Source of the DNA: an uncultured Collinsella sp.
GTDB lineage: Bacteria; Actinomycetota; Coriobacteriia; Coriobacteriales; Coriobacteriaceae
NCBI GenBank assembly: GCA_900541015.1
Contig: UQIB01000024.1
Coordinates: forward strand, 1-43,330
DNA: 43,330 nt
Direction of reading: 5' to 3'
The translations under genes were made by a program, and so were the position numbers. Below the pieces are notes generated by a model that was given only the letters and a program-made list of their open reading frames with translations, had not been told where the DNA came from and searched no databases. Below are positions 32,006 to 40,716 of this stretch, in pieces. The number at the start of each line of letters is the position of its first letter. Within the stretch, counting starts at the first letter, position 1.

Positions 32006-33268
32006 CTACAACACGGCGCCCTCGGGCAGGTCGACGCGAACAACGTCCACGGCATCTCCCGCCTTGAGCTCGCACGGTCCTTCGTCAATACGCAACAGGC
32101 AGTTCGCACGCTGCATAGTTCCAAGCAGCGCCGAATTCTGTGTCTTGGCCTCGGTCACCAACAGCTCACCGGTCTCGGGGTCGCGCAAAACCGTGGCGCG
32201 ATCGAAGAAGCGGCGATGCTGTCGCTTTTTCACGCCGTGCGTGAGCGTCGCCTGCTGCACGGGACGCGCAACCTCGGCAAAACCGCGCATCTTGCGAATC
32301 GCCGGACGGGCAAGCATCTCAAAGCCCACATACGCCGCGGCCGGGTTGCCCGAAAGCCCCAGGTACGGCTTACCCCCGAGCAAGCCAAACGTGATGGCCT
32401 TGCCCGGACGCATCGAGATGCGGTCAAACAGCACCTCGCCCTCGCGCCGGACGAGCGCCGTCACATAGTCGTAATCGCCCGCCGAGGCGCCACCGCTCGT
32501 AATGACAAAATCGCACTCCTGCACGGCACGATGCACCAGTTCGGCGATCGCCTGCTCATCGTCGGGCGCAATGCCGTAGAACACGGGCTCGGCTCCTGCA
32601 TCGAGCGCCTCGGCCATCAACGCCGACGAGTTGGAGTCGCGAATCTGACCGCGCGCCGGTACCTTACTCGGTGCGACCAGTTCCGTCCCCAGCGAGATAA
32701 TGCCCACGCGCGGCGCGGCGTGCACCTTCACGCTTGCATACCCGGCGCTTGCCAGCAGACCCGCGCCCGCCGGGGCCACAACCTCTCCAGCACGCATCAC
32801 AACATCGCCGGCATGGGCCTCCTCGGCAGCAGAGCGAACGTTCTCCCCCACCTTGGCCGGCGCCGAGAAGCGAACGTGCGAGCCCTCGTTGCCATCGCCG
32901 TCGAGCACATCGACGATCTCGTATTTCACCACGGCGTCGGTACCTTCGGGCACCGGCGCGCCCGTCATGATGCGGACCGCCTCGCCCGCGCCGATTGTGC
33001 CCTCAAACACATGGCCCGCGGCCTCGTGTCCGATAACGTCGAGCGTCACCGGCGCCTCGCCAGATGCCTGCGCCAAGTCCGCCGAGCGCACGGCATATCC
33101 GTCCATTGCGCTGTTGGCAAACGGCGAGATGTCGATATCGGCCACCGCGTCCTCGGCCAAGGGAAGACCGGCGGCCTGCCACACGGGAATCTCGATGAGA
33201 TCCGTCGGAGCAACGTGCGACAGAACAATCGATTGCGCATCCTCCAGTGGAATGAGTTTCTCTACCAT
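32006..33268 (-). CDS. moeA: Molybdopterin molybdenumtransferase MoeA
   Basis: A 420-residue gephyrin-like protein. Family motifs are SPFANSAMDGYAVRSADLA in domain I, RIMTGAPVPEGTDAVVKYE, and the molybdopterin-binding core VITSGGASAGDYDYVTALV and PGKAITFGLLGGKPYLGLSG, followed by NPAAAYVGFEML. It inserts molybdate (or tungstate) into adenylylated molybdopterin. AAGAGG precedes the ATG. It is the first gene of a moeA-mogA pair and lies beside modABC, giving a complete uptake-and-insertion block next to a Mo/W-dependent formate dehydrogenase. Confidence 0.93.
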   Translation of the reverse strand: MVEKLIPLEDAQSIVLSHVAPTDLIEIPVWQAAGLPLAEDAVADIDISPFANSAMDGYAVRSADLAQASGEAPVTLDVIGHEAAGHVFEGTIGAGEAVRIMTGAPVPEGTDAVVKYEIVDVLDGDGNEGSHVRFSAPAKVGENVRSAAEEAHAGDVVMRAGEVVAPAGAGLLASAGYASVKVHAAPRVGIISLGTELVAPSKVPARGQIRDSNSSALMAEALDAGAEPVFYGIAPDDEQAIAELVHRAVQECDFVITSGGASAGDYDYVTALVRREGEVLFDRISMRPGKAITFGLLGGKPYLGLSGNPAAAYVGFEMLARPAIRKMRGFAEVARPVQQATLTHGVKKRQHRRFFDRATVLRDPETGELLVTEAKTQNSALLGTMQRANCLLRIDEGPCELKAGDAVDVVRVDLPEGAVL

Positions 33269-33478
33269 ATGTACCTCTTAATGCCACGGCGCACAACAGG
33301 GGCGCCAATTCTTTATGCTTGTCTCAGTATAATCCCCCGAAGCACGGCCGCGACTCGGTCTGTACCCGCAAATACACCTGTCGGTTGCAGGCCGCGAAAC
33401 AGAATGGAAACCAACCCACCTGCTCGTTGCGTTTACCGCGTTTTATAATGCTCGTGTTGCAACCTTAAAGAGGAACGT

Positions 33479-34900
33479 ATGGCTCAAAACGACAAACCCG
33501 AAAGCGCAAACGAGGCTCAGGATCATTCCCAGCCGCTCGACGACGGCGGCTTTTTCTCCCTTAACGACGTCATCATGGCAGGCAGGCATCAGCTCACCCG
33601 CTCCGAGCAACTCTTGGCTGCCGACACGCGCCGCAACGCCCGCAACCTACTCGCGAGCGCCAAGTTGCTCGTACTCGTCGTCATCGTCTCGCTCACCATG
33701 GGCGTTGCCGCTTGGGCGTTTTTGGCCTCGCTGAATATCGCCACCGACTATCGCGAGCACCATGCGTGGATTTACGCACTGCTTCCCGTTGTGGGCGTTG
33801 CCACCGCATGGGTGTACAAAAACCACGGTCTTGCCGCCAAACGCGGTAACAACCTGGTCATCGACTCCGCTCTGGGCACACGCCTCATCCATATGCGCAT
33901 GGCCGTCCTCACCTTCGTCTGCTCCACGCTCACGCACCTAACGGGCGGATCGGCCGGTCGCGAGGGAGCTGCGGTGCAGATTGGCGGCACCATCGCCAGC
34001 AACATCTCGAGTCTCGCCCACCTCAAAAAGCATGACCACCACGACCTCATGCTCGCCGGCATCTCGTCGGCCTTTGGCGCCGTATTCGGCTCACCCCTTG
34101 CCGGAGCTTTCTTTGGCATGGAGATGTGCTTTATCGGCAAGATCGACTACACCGCGGGCATCTACTGCCTGGTCGCCTCGTTTACCGGCTACTTTACATC
34201 ACTCGCCCTGGGTACCGAGTACGAGGCGAATGTTATCGCCAGCGTTCCCAACATGACACCACGGACGGTTGTCATCGTTGTTATCAGCGCCATTATCTTC
34301 GGTCTGACGGCACGCCTCTTTGCCTGGTCAGTTCGAACCGTCAAGAGCCTGTACGGTCGCTTTATCACCAATTACCTCGTTCGCGCACTCATAGGCGCAC
34401 TCGTGGTTTTGGCCGCCTATGCCCTTCTCGACGCCTGGAACTACGCCGGCCTTTCCACGTGGCTTTCCGGCGCCGGATTTGCCGGCAACACCACCCTGGC
34501 AGACGCAGCCATCAAGTTGGTCGTCACAGCGCTTACCCTGGGTGCGGGCTTCCAAGGCGGCGAGGTCACGCCCCTGTTTGGCATCGGTGCGGCGCTCGGC
34601 GGCTGGATCGGTTGCCTCGTCGGAATCGACCCCAGTTTTCTGGCGGCTCTCGGCATGCTCGGCGTGTTCTGTGCCGGCCTCAACGTGCCCATCACCACCT
34701 GCATGATGGCCATCGACCTGTTCCACGGCACGGCAGCCGGGTTCTTTGTCATCGTGGCCTTTATCAGCTACCTAACTGCCGGACACCGCGGCGTGTACCC
34801 CGCCCAGCGCATCATCTCGCCCAAGCGCCGTTCGCTTATTGTGGATGAGGGCGGTACGGTAGCGGATGCTATCGAGCGCCACAACGACCTGATAGAGTAG
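33479..34900 (+). CDS. ClC-family anion channel/antiporter
   Basis: A 473-residue membrane protein. ClC motifs are GGSAGREGAAVQIGG near residue 158 (the gating glutamate region), GSPLAGAFFGMEM, and FQGGEVTPLFGIGAALGG near the C-terminal half. The segment KRGNNLVIDSALGTRLIHMR before the first motif resembles bacterial ClC proteins linked to fluoride resistance, but no fluoride riboswitch is visible upstream, so the ion is uncertain. AGAGGA precedes the ATG. A TATAAT box at 33444-33449 with a weak -35 is the likely promoter. It is divergent from moeA. Confidence 0.88.
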   Translation: MAQNDKPESANEAQDHSQPLDDGGFFSLNDVIMAGRHQLTRSEQLLAADTRRNARNLLASAKLLVLVVIVSLTMGVAAWAFLASLNIATDYREHHAWIYALLPVVGVATAWVYKNHGLAAKRGNNLVIDSALGTRLIHMRMAVLTFVCSTLTHLTGGSAGREGAAVQIGGTIASNISSLAHLKKHDHHDLMLAGISSAFGAVFGSPLAGAFFGMEMCFIGKIDYTAGIYCLVASFTGYFTSLALGTEYEANVIASVPNMTPRTVVIVVISAIIFGLTARLFAWSVRTVKSLYGRFITNYLVRALIGALVVLAAYALLDAWNYAGLSTWLSGAGFAGNTTLADAAIKLVVTALTLGAGFQGGEVTPLFGIGAALGGWIGCLVGIDPSFLAALGMLGVFCAGLNVPITTCMMAIDLFHGTAAGFFVIVAFISYLTAGHRGVYPAQRIISPKRRSLIVDEGGTVADAIERHNDLIE

Positions 34901-34987
34901 ACGTAAGTATTCGACGTGCAGCCACAATCGGGGGCAATTCGACCTGAGCGCGACCGCACCGTCACGTCATACGCCGGGAGTCGCCCC

Positions 34988-35950
34988 ATGCACGCAACTG
35001 ATTTTGGCCGCACGCTCATCATCGCCAACCCAGCCGCCCAGTCGGGTGCGGCGCACGAAGTTGCCGAGCGCCTGCAACGCTTTTTGGACATGACTGCACG
35101 CGCATCCCAGTTTGACTTGGTGCTAACCGAGCGCATGGGACACGCCAAGGAGCTGGCCGCACAGGCCCAGGGCTATCGCACCGTTATCGCCCTTGGCGGC
35201 GACGGCGTGATTCACGAGGTCGTCAACGGGCTTATGACGCAAGAGGAGGACGCCCGCCCCGCCCTTGCCGTCCTGCCCGTGGGCTCCGGCAACGATTTTG
35301 CCCAAACGCTCGGCATCGAAGATTTCTCCGGCAAGGATTTTGGCGCGCTGCTCACCTGTGAGCTGCAGCGTCAGGACATCGGGCGGATTCGCTCATGGAA
35401 CCCCGCATGCGGCAGCGGCGAGGCGATCGTCGAGTATTACGACCAGACGCTTTCGGTCGGCATCGATGCCGCCATCGGCCTTGGCACCACCGAGCTGCGC
35501 AAAAAGACCGGCTTGACAGGCGCATCGCTCTACACCCTCTCGGGACTTGAGCAGTTTGGTCTACGCTATCGCAACTACCCCATGACAGTCAGCTTTGACG
35601 GCGCGCCCGCCGAGCGCGTGAGGGCGATCATCATGGCGATTCAGCTGGGCCCCACGTATGGCTCGGGCTATCGCATCTGCCCCGATGCCGATCCCTGCGA
35701 CGGCATGCTCGACGTCTGCTACGCCTGCGGCCCCGTCCCCCGTGCGGTCGCGCTTCCCATGTTCCTTTCGGCCAAGGACGGCCACCATACCAAGTTGCCA
35801 CCGGTTCGCATGCGCCGATGCCGCCATGCCGAGCTCACTTTTGAGGAGCCAGACTACCCCATCCAAGCCGACGGCGAGCCCGTTGTCGCCTCGCGCATCG
35901 AGGTCGACATCCTCGGCGGCGCCCTCCACGTCTGGCACCCCACCCGCTAG
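34988..35950 (+). CDS. Diacylglycerol kinase family lipid kinase
   Basis: A 320-residue protein of the DAGK/YegS/BmrU family. The catalytic-domain motifs are TLIIANPAAQSGAA near the N-terminus, VIALGGDGVIHEVVNGL near residue 62, and AVLPVGSGNDFAQTLG near 93. The C-terminal half ends with the usual DGEPVVASRIEVDILGGAL. It phosphorylates a lipid diol with ATP; substrates in actinobacteria include diacylglycerol and undecaprenol-type lipids. ATG 34988 has GGGAG at 7 nt. The frame extends 24 codons further up without a ribosome site. Confidence 0.85.
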   Translation: MHATDFGRTLIIANPAAQSGAAHEVAERLQRFLDMTARASQFDLVLTERMGHAKELAAQAQGYRTVIALGGDGVIHEVVNGLMTQEEDARPALAVLPVGSGNDFAQTLGIEDFSGKDFGALLTCELQRQDIGRIRSWNPACGSGEAIVEYYDQTLSVGIDAAIGLGTTELRKKTGLTGASLYTLSGLEQFGLRYRNYPMTVSFDGAPAERVRAIIMAIQLGPTYGSGYRICPDADPCDGMLDVCYACGPVPRAVALPMFLSAKDGHHTKLPPVRMRRCRHAELTFEEPDYPIQADGEPVVASRIEVDILGGALHVWHPTR

Positions 35951-35958
35951 CCACCCCT

Positions 35959-36027
35959 AAGTTGCGGTGAAATAGGGACTGTTTATGCAGTTAAAGCCGC
36001 AAAACAGTCCCTATTTCACCGCAACTT
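35959..36027. repeat. 26-bp perfect palindromic repeat (AAGTTGCGGTGAAATAG family)
   Basis: Positions 35959-35984 and 36002-36027 are perfect inverted copies, with a short AT-rich loop. The element fills the space between the convergent lipid kinase and arfB genes almost exactly (8 and 9 nt from the two stops). Related arms occur at 11799-11866 and 12204-12228. There is no U-run, so if it ends transcription it does so from the stem alone, or it is a mobile palindrome. Confidence 0.85.
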
Positions 36028-36036
36028 ATGAAGAGA

Positions 36037-36417
36037 TCATTCGTCGCTGCCCGGTTTGCGACGGTTGGCCTTTTTAATGGCGTTGAAGTGCTTGTCATTG
36101 AGCCTGCGTTGGCGAGAGCGCTGAGGCACCTTGGTCTTTACGCGTCGACGCGGTGGACGACCACGACGCTCAAGCTCTGTCCTCAGCTTACGCAGACAGC
36201 TCGCACGATTCTGAAACTGACTACGGCTCTCGCGCGCCGTCACGACAATCCCCGTGGGCCCATGTTTCATACGCACCGCCGAGTCCGTCGTGTTGACGCC
36301 TTGTCCGCCCGGACCCGTCGCGCGAAACACCTGCACCTCGCAATCGCGCGCCAATTCCTCGGCCGACATCTCGGCATAGCGCGCATACTCGCGCCATCCC
36401 ATCTTGTTCTCATCCAT
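36037..36417 (-). CDS. arfB: RF1-like GGQ protein, ArfB-type peptidyl-tRNA hydrolase
   Basis: A 126-residue protein with one RF-1 domain. The catalytic GGQ is in FRATGPGGQGVNTTDSAVRM near residue 40. A basic C-terminal tail rich in Arg and Lys (RRGRPPRRRVKTKVPQRSRQ onward) would enter the mRNA channel of stalled ribosomes, as in ArfB/YaeJ. It hydrolyses peptidyl-tRNA on ribosomes lacking a stop codon. ATG 36417 has GGGGAGG. The upstream extension to 36483 crosses the xpt terminator and is rejected. Confidence 0.85.
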   Translation of the reverse strand: MDENKMGWREYARYAEMSAEELARDCEVQVFRATGPGGQGVNTTDSAVRMKHGPTGIVVTARESRSQFQNRASCLRKLRTELERRGRPPRRRVKTKVPQRSRQRRLNDKHFNAIKKANRRKPGSDE

Positions 36418-36436
36418 ATCAACACCTCCCCTCATA

Positions 36437-36472
36437 CAAAAAATGTGACAAAGGGACGATCCCTTTGTCACA
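36437..36472 (-). terminator. Intrinsic terminator after xpt
   Basis: TGTGACAAAGGGA (36444-36456) pairs perfectly with TCCCTTTGTCACA (36460-36472) around a 3-nt loop. On the minus strand a TTTTTTGT run follows (36443-36437). It lies 29 nt after the xpt stop and just before the arfB ribosome site. Confidence 0.9.
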
Positions 36473-36500
36473 TCGCATACCAATCGCTTGTGTTGCGCGC

Positions 36501-37079
36501 TTAGGCGAAGGTGATCTCGCCGGTCTCACAGTCCATATCGGCGATGCGGGCCAGGCTCTCAACGCGGAAGCCGCGCTCGCGGAGCTTATCGCCGCCGCCC
36601 TGGAAGCCCTTCTCCACTGCAATGCCAATACCGGACACCTCGGCACCCGCAGCCTCGCAGATCTTGATAAGACCCTCGAGCGCGCAGCCGTTGGCCAAGA
36701 AGTCGTCGATAATCAGGACCTTGTCGCCCTCGGACAGGAAGCGCTTGCCAACGATGACCGGGTACTCCTTCTGCTTGGTAAAGGAGTAGATGGTCGTGGC
36801 ATACTGCTCGCCGTCGAGGTTGATGGACTGCGCCTTCTTGGCAAAGACCACCGGCACGCCGCCAAAATGCTGGGCTGCGATGCAAGCCATGCCAATGCCC
36901 GAAGCCTCGATCGTCAGGATCTTGTTGATCTCGACGCCCTCGAACAGACGGGCCCACTCGGCACCCATGTGGTCGAACAGCTCAACGTCGCATTGGTGGT
37001 TGAGGAAGGCATCAACCTTAAGGACGTTACCGGCCTTTACGATGCCGTCATGGCGAATACGATCCTCAAGCTCCTGCAT
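36501..37079 (-). CDS. xpt: Xanthine phosphoribosyltransferase
   Basis: A 192-residue type I phosphoribosyltransferase, the normal Xpt length. It begins MQELEDRIRHDGIVKAGNVL. Xpt-specific segments are ASGIGMACIAAQHFGGVPVV and the PRPP loop VLIIDDFLANGCALEGLIKI. It converts xanthine and PRPP to XMP for purine salvage. No purine riboswitch sequence is recognisable in the 160-nt upstream region, where B. subtilis has one. The upstream gap contains a CTAGTAGATAGGCCCG sequence related to the repeat arm at 12049-12066. Confidence 0.93.
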   Translation of the reverse strand: MQELEDRIRHDGIVKAGNVLKVDAFLNHQCDVELFDHMGAEWARLFEGVEINKILTIEASGIGMACIAAQHFGGVPVVFAKKAQSINLDGEQYATTIYSFTKQKEYPVIVGKRFLSEGDKVLIIDDFLANGCALEGLIKICEAAGAEVSGIGIAVEKGFQGGGDKLRERGFRVESLARIADMDCETGEITFA

Positions 37080-37239
37080 GGCGCAACCCCTTCTTGCGGC
37101 AACGATACCGCGCGATTAATAAACGTTGCTCGATAGTCTACCACGGACCGACCCCCGCCCGTCCCACAAGCCGCATCGCACCATAAAGCCGCAAGACTAG
37201 TAGATAGGCCCGATTCGTGACAGACGGCCTCCCAACACG

Positions 37240-38544
37240 CTAATGGCGGGCGCGTATCTTCACCAAACGCACCATGGCAAGCGCAAAGCCCACGGCGGCC
37301 ACAGCCATGAGTACGTAGAACACCGAACGGAAACCAAACAAGAACACATCCGGACGACCCGCAACAAAACTGGTCACGGCCTCGCCCATCGCCACACTCA
37401 TCTGCCCATACAGGATATTCGACGCCACCGTAATGCCGAGTGCCATGCCGGCGTAGCGCGCCAAACTGCCCAAGCTGCCCGCAAAACCGAGTGCCTCGCG
37501 CGGGGCTGAGCCCATGTACAGGGAGTTGTTGGGGCTCTGGAAAATCGACGTACCGCACGACATAAATGCGACGCAGCACACAATCACAGGGATGGAAGCG
37601 TGCTCGTCGAGCGTGCTTACTGCAAAGAGACCGCACACGTACACGCCCAGGCCGACCGCCGTGGGGCCCTCGCAGCCAACACGATCCGAAACCGTACCCG
37701 AAAGCGGGCCGATAAAGGCATTCACCATTGGCAGCGCCAAAAAGAGTAGTCCAGAGATATCAGAACCAAAGCCGTGGGCGTCCTGAAAATAGAACGGCAG
37801 GATAAACTCGGATGCGCCAATACCAACGAACACGATGAGCATGCAGGCAAGGTTAATAGTAAAGGCCGAATTTGCAAAGCAGCGACGAGCGGCCTCGATC
37901 AGGGACATGGGGCGCTCGCCGGCCTCCGGCTTAACATGCGGCAGCGTGTAGAGCCCCACGATAAACGAGATCACGCCAATGGGCAGGTTGATGAGGAAGA
38001 TGCTCTCCCAGGGAAAGCTTGCCACCAGCATGCCGCCGAGCACGGGGCCACACATCATGCCGAGGGCCACAAAGGTCGCAAGAATACCCATGGCACGGCC
38101 TCGTTCGCGCGCCGGAAACGACTCGGTGATGATACCCATGTTGTTAGCCATGGCCGCCGCGCAACCGACGCCCTGAACAATGCGTGCCAGGATAAGAACC
38201 TCGAGCGAGGCCGAAAGGCCGCACAGCAGCGAACCGACCGAAAAGACGATGACGCCCAGCTGGAACACATTCACCTTGCCGCGCACGTCGCCCAGACGGC
38301 CAAACGGCAACATAGCCACGCACGTCGCAAGCAGATACACCGAGCTTACCAGCTGAATGCGATCGAGGCCCACGCCCAGCTCCTTTTGCATCACGGGCAG
38401 TGCCACGGTCACGACGGTCGAATCCAGACACACCATAAACGTCATGATGAGAACGGTAAACAGAATCGCCCACTTGTTCTTGCCATGGGTGTCGCCCTCA
38501 AGGGCAATGTGCTCGCGGCGCAGCTGCTCTGCGGTTTTCTCCAT
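37240..38544 (-). CDS. MFS transporter of the DHA2 (EmrB/QacA) type
   Basis: A 434-residue polytopic membrane protein. The first helix has FMVCLDSTVVTVALPVMQKEL (read as two parts), the DHA2 pattern. Motif A is FGRLGDVRGK after helix 2, and the later antiporter segment LGGMLVASFPWESIFLINLP is typical of drug exporters. The ATG at 38544 has AAAGG at 6 nt; an ATG two codons earlier lies directly on the ribosome site. It is shorter than most 14-helix members. The exported compound is unknown. It lies after the metY terminator, so it should have its own promoter. Confidence 0.85.
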   Translation of the reverse strand: MEKTAEQLRREHIALEGDTHGKNKWAILFTVLIMTFMVCLDSTVVTVALPVMQKELGVGLDRIQLVSSVYLLATCVAMLPFGRLGDVRGKVNVFQLGVIVFSVGSLLCGLSASLEVLILARIVQGVGCAAAMANNMGIITESFPARERGRAMGILATFVALGMMCGPVLGGMLVASFPWESIFLINLPIGVISFIVGLYTLPHVKPEAGERPMSLIEAARRCFANSAFTINLACMLIVFVGIGASEFILPFYFQDAHGFGSDISGLLFLALPMVNAFIGPLSGTVSDRVGCEGPTAVGLGVYVCGLFAVSTLDEHASIPVIVCCVAFMSCGTSIFQSPNNSLYMGSAPREALGFAGSLGSLARYAGMALGITVASNILYGQMSVAMGEAVTSFVAGRPDVFLFGFRSVFYVLMAVAAVGFALAMVRLVKIRARH

Positions 38545-38570
38545 ATCCATCCTTTCGAGTGGCGCAACAC

Positions 38571-38618
38571 AAAAAAACGGGGCCCCAATCGCCTGCAAAC
38601 AGCCGCGATTGGGGTCCC
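38571..38618 (-). terminator. Intrinsic terminator after metY
   Basis: A 14-bp stem with one mismatch (38579-38592 with 38605-38618, GGGGCCCCAATCGC type) is followed on the minus strand by GTTTTTTTG (38577-38571). It ends metY transcription 25 nt before the MFS gene starts. Confidence 0.92.
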
Positions 38619-38687
38619 GCCTACGGAATCGGAACGAAAGGTCGCCGAAGCTTTCTGCCGGCATCGGCACCTTGTACGAACGCTAGC

Positions 38688-39971
38688 CTAGCACTGCTCG
38701 AGCGCCTGCTCAAGGTCGGCAATCAGATCAGCCGTGTCCTCGAGGCCGCACGACAGGCGTACCATGTCGGCGGAAATGCCACAGGCGATGAGCTCCTCAT
38801 CGTTCATCTGGCGATGCGTGGCATTAGCGGGATGCAGGCAGCAAGTGCGGGCGTCGGCCACGTGCGTGGCAATCTGGGCGAGCTTGAGGCTCTTCATAAA
38901 GGTCTCCGCCGCCGCGCGACCACCGTTAAAGCCAAAGCTCACCACGCCGCAGGTACCGTTGGGCATGTACTTCCGAGCCAGGTCATAGTACTTGTCGCCC
39001 TCCAGGCCCGGATAGCTCACGAAGCGCACCTTGGGGTGGCTCTGCAGGAACTTGGCAACGGCCAGGCCGTTCTCGCAATGACGCGGCATGCGCACATGCA
39101 GGCTCTCGAGCGAGCTGTTCAAGAAAAACGCCGCCTGCGGGTTCTGCATGGGGCCAAGATCGCGCATGAGCTGCGCGGTGGCCTTGGTAATGAAGGCGCC
39201 CTCGCGACCGAACTTCTCGGCATACGTCACGCCGTGGTAGCTCTCGTCGGGCGTGGTGAGACCCGGGAACTTGTCCGCATGGGCCATCCAGTCAAACTGA
39301 CCGTGGTCGACGATCACGCCGCCAAGGTAGGCAGCATGTCCATCCATGTACTTGGTGGTGGAGTGCGTAACGATGTCGGCGCCCCACTCAAAGGGGCGGC
39401 ACATCACGGGCGTCGGGAAGGTGTTGTCGACCATCAGCGGCACGCCGTGGTCATGTGCGGCCTTGGCAAAGCGCTCAATATCGAGCACGGCAAGGGCAGG
39501 GTTGGCGATCGTCTCGCCAAAGACGAGCTTGGTATTGGGCTCAAAGGCTGCCTCGAGTTCCTCGTCGGTGCAGTCGGGGGCAACGAACGTGCAGGTCAAA
39601 CCCATGCGCTCCATGGTATGGGCGAGCAGGTTGTAGGTACCGCCGTAGATGGCAGAGCTTGCGACCACGTGATCGCCGGCACCGGCCACGTTAAAGATCG
39701 CAAGGAAGTTCGCAGCCATGCCCGAGCTCGTGAGCATCGCAGCGGTACCGCCCTCCATCTCGCAGATCTTGGCGGCAACCAGATCGCACGTGGGGTTCTG
39801 CAGGCGGCTGTAGAAGTAGCCCGACTCCTCCAGGTCAAACAGCTTGCCCATGTGCTCGGACGTGTCGTACTTCCACGTGGTGGACTGGTAGATGGGCACC
39901 TGACGCGGCTCGGCATCTCCCGGGTGATAGCCGCCCTGGACACATGTAGTACCGATGGTCTGCTCGCTCAT
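38688..39971 (-). CDS. metY: O-acetylhomoserine sulfhydrylase / homocysteine synthase
   Basis: A 427-residue PLP enzyme of the Cys/Met metabolism family. It has TTCVQGGYHPGDAEPRQVPI near the N-terminus, YSRLQNPTCDLVAAKICEME, and the PLP lysine in VTHSTTKYMDGHAAYLGG. The C-terminal SCGLEDTADLIADLEQAL ending and the length fit MetY. It makes homocysteine from O-acetylhomoserine and sulfide. No SAM riboswitch or T-box was recognised in the upstream 230 nt shared with the divergent C_GCAxxG gene. Related gamma-lyases cannot be fully excluded. Confidence 0.88.
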   Translation of the reverse strand: MSEQTIGTTCVQGGYHPGDAEPRQVPIYQSTTWKYDTSEHMGKLFDLEESGYFYSRLQNPTCDLVAAKICEMEGGTAAMLTSSGMAANFLAIFNVAGAGDHVVASSAIYGGTYNLLAHTMERMGLTCTFVAPDCTDEELEAAFEPNTKLVFGETIANPALAVLDIERFAKAAHDHGVPLMVDNTFPTPVMCRPFEWGADIVTHSTTKYMDGHAAYLGGVIVDHGQFDWMAHADKFPGLTTPDESYHGVTYAEKFGREGAFITKATAQLMRDLGPMQNPQAAFFLNSSLESLHVRMPRHCENGLAVAKFLQSHPKVRFVSYPGLEGDKYYDLARKYMPNGTCGVVSFGFNGGRAAAETFMKSLKLAQIATHVADARTCCLHPANATHRQMNDEELIACGISADMVRLSCGLEDTADLIADLEQALEQC

Positions 39972-40202
39972 ATCTAGCTCCCTTGCCTGGGTTTTAGTTT
40001 TATTCGGTTCACGATACCGCTACCCCGCACCCCTCTCAACCCATCCCCAAAGTAGGTTATGGGACTAATTGATCAGGGGGTATTTATCTCAAGCCTTAGG
40101 CATTGCTCGATAGATAAAAATGAGGCATACATGAAGCTCTCGATGATTACATGCACCGGCACGGGTACCATAGGCGGGTACACCGTGACCAAGGAGACAA
40201 CG

Positions 40203-40649
40203 ATGAAGCAAATCGATACGGCCCAGCTCGACATCACCGCCCGTCAGGCTCAGGCTGCCGAATACCACGCCCGTGGCTTTAACTGCGCCCAGGCCGTCGC
40301 CTGCACGCTCGCACCTGCCGTCGGGCTCGACCCCCAGACTGCCTTTATCCTCACCGAGGGCTTTGGAGCCGGCATGGGTGGCATGACCGAAACCTGCGGC
40401 GCCATCTCGGGCGCCGTGGCCATCATGGGCTTTGTAATGAGCGACGGCATGGAAAATCCCAAGACCAAGGGCCAGACCTACAAGCTGTCGCGCGAAATCG
40501 CCAAGCGTTTTGGCGAGAAGAACACGACGACCGTCTGCGGTACGCTCAAGGGCATCGGATCGGACAAGGGTCCGCTCCGCAGCTGCCCCGGTTGCATCGA
40601 CGATGCCGTCGAGATCGCCTGCGATGTGCTAAAGCAGCTCGCCGAGTAG
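40203..40649 (+). CDS. C_GCAxxG_C_C family redox protein
   Basis: A 148-residue protein. The defining pattern is visible: GFNCAQAVACTLA near residue 24, then GFGAGMGGMTETCGAISGAV near 56-75, VCGTLKG, and a last CPGCIDDAVEIA. The family is a putative redox-active, possibly metal-binding protein seen mostly in anaerobes, without established function. AAGGAGA precedes the ATG at 40203; the frame is open further up to 40059 but without support. It is divergent from metY and convergent with yigZ. Confidence 0.85.
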   Translation: MKQIDTAQLDITARQAQAAEYHARGFNCAQAVACTLAPAVGLDPQTAFILTEGFGAGMGGMTETCGAISGAVAIMGFVMSDGMENPKTKGQTYKLSREIAKRFGEKNTTTVCGTLKGIGSDKGPLRSCPGCIDDAVEIACDVLKQLAE

Positions 40650-40660
40650 ACGGCAGCAGC

Positions 40661-40713
40661 ATAAAACGACGGCCGGCGCGCTTGGGATCCATCCAAAAGT
40701 ACGCCAGCCGTCG
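40661..40713. terminator. Hairpin between convergent C_GCAxxG and yigZ genes
   Basis: CGACGGCCGGCG (40667-40678) pairs with CGCCAGCCGTCG (40702-40713), one mismatch. On the minus strand it is followed by TTTTATG, which fits a terminator for yigZ. It may stop the plus-strand gene as well. Confidence 0.7.
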
Positions 40714-40716
40714 CCG

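Noticed and set aside
33300..33478. Fluoride (crcB) riboswitch upstream of the ClC gene
   Set aside because: The conserved riboswitch segments are absent; only a -10 box is recognisable.
37080..37239. Purine riboswitch upstream of xpt
   Set aside because: None of the conserved core segments of the purine riboswitch is found on the minus strand.
39972..40202. SAM riboswitch or T-box upstream of metY
   Set aside because: No matching conserved segments; only short AT-rich promoter-like stretches are visible.
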